Source: Streptomyces cellostaticus (GTDB lineage Bacteria > Actinomycetota > Actinomycetes > Streptomycetales > Streptomycetaceae). From it: a stretch of 64,000 bases of DNA. How positions within the stretch are numbered: the first letter of the stretch is position 1; each line of letters starts with the position of its first letter. Below the pieces are notes generated by a model. The model made no database searches. It was not told the DNA's origin and saw only the letters and a program-made list of their open reading frames with translations. The translations under genes were made by a program, and so were the position numbers. Below, in pieces: positions 62,895 to 64,000 of the stretch. The stretch lies in contig NZ_KQ948020.1 of the NCBI RefSeq assembly GCF_001513965.1, forward strand, positions 315,463-379,462. Direction: 5' to 3'.

Positions 62895-63383
62895 ATGAGT
62901 TCACGCACTTCTCCGATCAGCCAGCCGATCACGATACGGAGGGCAGTCGCGCGGGATGCCAAACGGCTCACGCGGCTCGTGCGTGGCTCAGGCGCCTACG
63001 AGGGTAAGTACGCAGCCGCAGTGGCGGGCTACCGGGTCGGTCCTGATTACATCGAAGCCCACCGCGCCTTCGTAGCCGTCGGCGCCGACGAGCATGGAGG
63101 CCGGGTCATCGGGTTCTACTCGCTCGTCCTCGCTCCACCGGAGCTCGACCTGCTGTTCGTCGCCGACGAAGCGCAAGGACGCGGTATTGGACGGCTGCTC
63201 GTGGCGCACATGCAGTCCGAGGCCCGTGCCGCCGGGATCGACCGTGTCAAGGTCGTGTCGCATCGTCCCGCCGAGGACTTCTACCACCGCGTCGGTGCAG
63301 TGCGGACCGGGACCGCGCTCGCGAACCCGCCCGCCGTGCCGTGGGACCGTCCCGAATTCGAGTTTCGCATTCCTTCGGAATGA
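62895..63383 (+). CDS. GNAT-family N-acetyltransferase
   Basis: 162 residues with the GNAT fold: TIRRAVARDAKRLTRLVRGS, GRVIGFYSLVLAPPELDLLF, the acetyl-CoA pyrophosphate loop ADEAQGRGIGRLLVAHM, and VKVVSHRPAEDFYHRVGAV. Substrate unknown. An AATACT box at 62883-62888 sets the +1 at the ATG at 62895, so a leaderless transcript is likely. It stands between two gene fragments. Base composition is slightly less GC-rich at codon third positions than neighbours, so recent transfer is possible. Confidence 0.88.
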   Translation: MSSRTSPISQPITIRRAVARDAKRLTRLVRGSGAYEGKYAAAVAGYRVGPDYIEAHRAFVAVGADEHGGRVIGFYSLVLAPPELDLLFVADEAQGRGIGRLLVAHMQSEARAAGIDRVKVVSHRPAEDFYHRVGAVRTGTALANPPAVPWDRPEFEFRIPSE

Positions 63384-63484
63384 CGCGGGAGGCTGCTGGC
63401 GCAGGCGATCCCCCCGCCAGGGCAGAGAACCGGCGTCGGTGCGGCCCGCGGTGGAGCGGATCGGGGGGAGGCTCCGGACAGGGG

Positions 63485-63800
63485 CATCAGAGCCTGGCTG
63501 CCGTGGGTGTTGGTCAGGTCCGACTCGGCGTTCGGGTCGTCGTAGGCGTCGACGATGGCGATGGTCCTGCCGGAACCGCTGGCGGAGGCGGCGGAGGTCA
63601 GGCCGTAGGCCGACTGCAGGTTGCTGGGGCCGTAGCCGGTGGGGAGTCCGCGGCGGCGTTCGGCCGGACGGTCCGGGGTGCGATGCCCTTCTTCGCCGCC
63701 TGCTCTTCCTGGGGCGGTGGTGCCGCTGGTGACGCGCAGGGCGTTGCAGGATGCGTAGCCCTTCTTCGGGGTGCCGGCGCACTGCAGCATCTCCAGGCGG
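63485..63800 (-). pseudogene. Remnant of an S53-family secreted peptidase
   Basis: Minus-strand pieces of a sedolisin/kumamolisin-like protease: CAGTPKKGYASCNALRVTSG (pro-region), EEQAAKKGIAPRTVRPNAA in a shifted frame, then GYGPSNLQSAYGLTSAAS and GRTIAIVDAYDDPNAESDL, the start of the catalytic domain. Two frameshifts are needed to join them, and the gene breaks off near 63500 before any catalytic Ser or Glu. Signal peptide also missing. Confidence 0.65.
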
Positions 63801-63820
63801 AACCGCCGGCCCGCCCAGCG

Positions 63821-64000
63821 CTACGGCGTGGGGGGCCGCTGCGGGGAGCGGAGTACGAGCAGGGTGATCTCGCTCGGGGCGAAGACGCGGAAGGGCGGGC
63901 CCCAGAAGCCGGTGCCACGGCTGGTGTAGAGGAGGGTGCGGGTGCCGTGGCGGCTGAGGCCGGCGAGGGCGGGCTGGTCGATGCGGACCAGGTGGTGGAA
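63821..64000 (-). CDS. Metallophosphoesterase, C-terminal part (gene continues beyond the window)
   Basis: The last 59 codons of a gene that enters from the right edge. TLLYTSRGTGFWGPPFRVFA and PSEITLLVLRS match the C-terminus of YkuE-like membrane-associated metallophosphoesterases, where a related strand carries the last metal ligand. The metal-binding GDxHD and GHxH motifs would lie outside the window. Stop TAG at 63821-63823. Confidence 0.7.
   Translation of the reverse strand, partial: FHHLVRIDQPALAGLSRHGTRTLLYTSRGTGFWGPPFRVFAPSEITLLVLRSPQRPPTP

Overview
The window is high-GC actinobacterial chromosomal DNA and almost certainly comes from a Streptomyces. The signs are strong third-position GC bias, many GTG starts, tightly overlapping operons (GTGA/ATGA junctions), several promoters that place the start codon at or next to the predicted +1, and Streptomyces-type products such as an RNase Sa homologue, an AIM24-like protein, HxlR and IclR regulators and a HipA-like kinase. 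From memory, not a search, the gene order resembles the SCO6195-SCO6263 region of S. coelicolor. No tRNA, rRNA, CRISPR array or intact mobile element was seen.

Layout. 0-4 kb: two translationally coupled acyl-CoA synthetase genes and a zinc-ribbon protein with a degenerate Mrr-like domain. 4-16.5 kb: purine and glyoxylate catabolism (gcl, a catalase, glxR, hyi, a thiamine-binding-type protein with an HTH protein, uraD-hiuH-uricase, an 8-oxoguanine deaminase and an NCS2 permease). 16.6-25.9 kb: scars and housekeeping genes (a dead DHA2 transporter abutting a TMEM175 fragment, two HxlR regulators, a thioesterase, a histidine phosphatase, a beta-lactamase-fold hydrolase, an AlaA-type aminotransferase and a VWA-domain secretory pair). 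25.9-29 kb: two divergent IucA/IucC (NIS siderophore synthetase) genes. 29.3-34.5 kb: a 1756-residue sacsin/Hsp90-like ATPase ending in a PD-(D/E)XK (DUF3883-type) domain. 34.5-36.3 kb: a truncated HTH gene and a HipA-like kinase with a SelW/Rdx partner. 36.3-42.9 kb: malate synthase, a MobA-like transferase, the IclR regulator AllR, allantoinase and allantoicase. 42.9-50.6 kb: an SDR, an AIM24 protein, a DHFR-like protein, an EamA transporter, a secreted guanyl-specific RNase, a NarL-type two-component pair and a P450. 50.6-57.3 kb: a GntR-controlled sugar or polyol uptake system (oxidoreductase, binding protein, permease, ATPase, ROK kinase, membrane protein). 57.4-62.5 kb: an SNF2 helicase and a SWIM-finger partner. 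62.5-64 kb: gene fragments, a GNAT acetyltransferase and the end of a metallophosphoesterase.

How the genes work together. 8-oxoguanine is deaminated to urate. Uricase, HiuH and UraD turn urate into allantoin, and the catalase can remove the H2O2 made by uricase. Allantoinase and allantoicase release ureidoglycolate. The glyoxylate derived from it is condensed by Gcl to tartronate semialdehyde (interconverted by Hyi, reduced to glycerate by GlxR) or joined to acetyl-CoA by malate synthase. These genes are spread over 36 kb but are tied together by a 15-bp palindrome of the form TTCCG-N5-CGGAA upstream of gcl, the catalase, hyi, aceB and allR/allB. Four of the promoters also carry a second palindrome, TTCAAC-N5-GTTGAN. 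The main candidates for undescribed biology are this two-motif regulon, the sacsin-DUF3883 protein, the orphan pair of NIS synthetases and the uptake system under a TGTCCGGACA-type operator.
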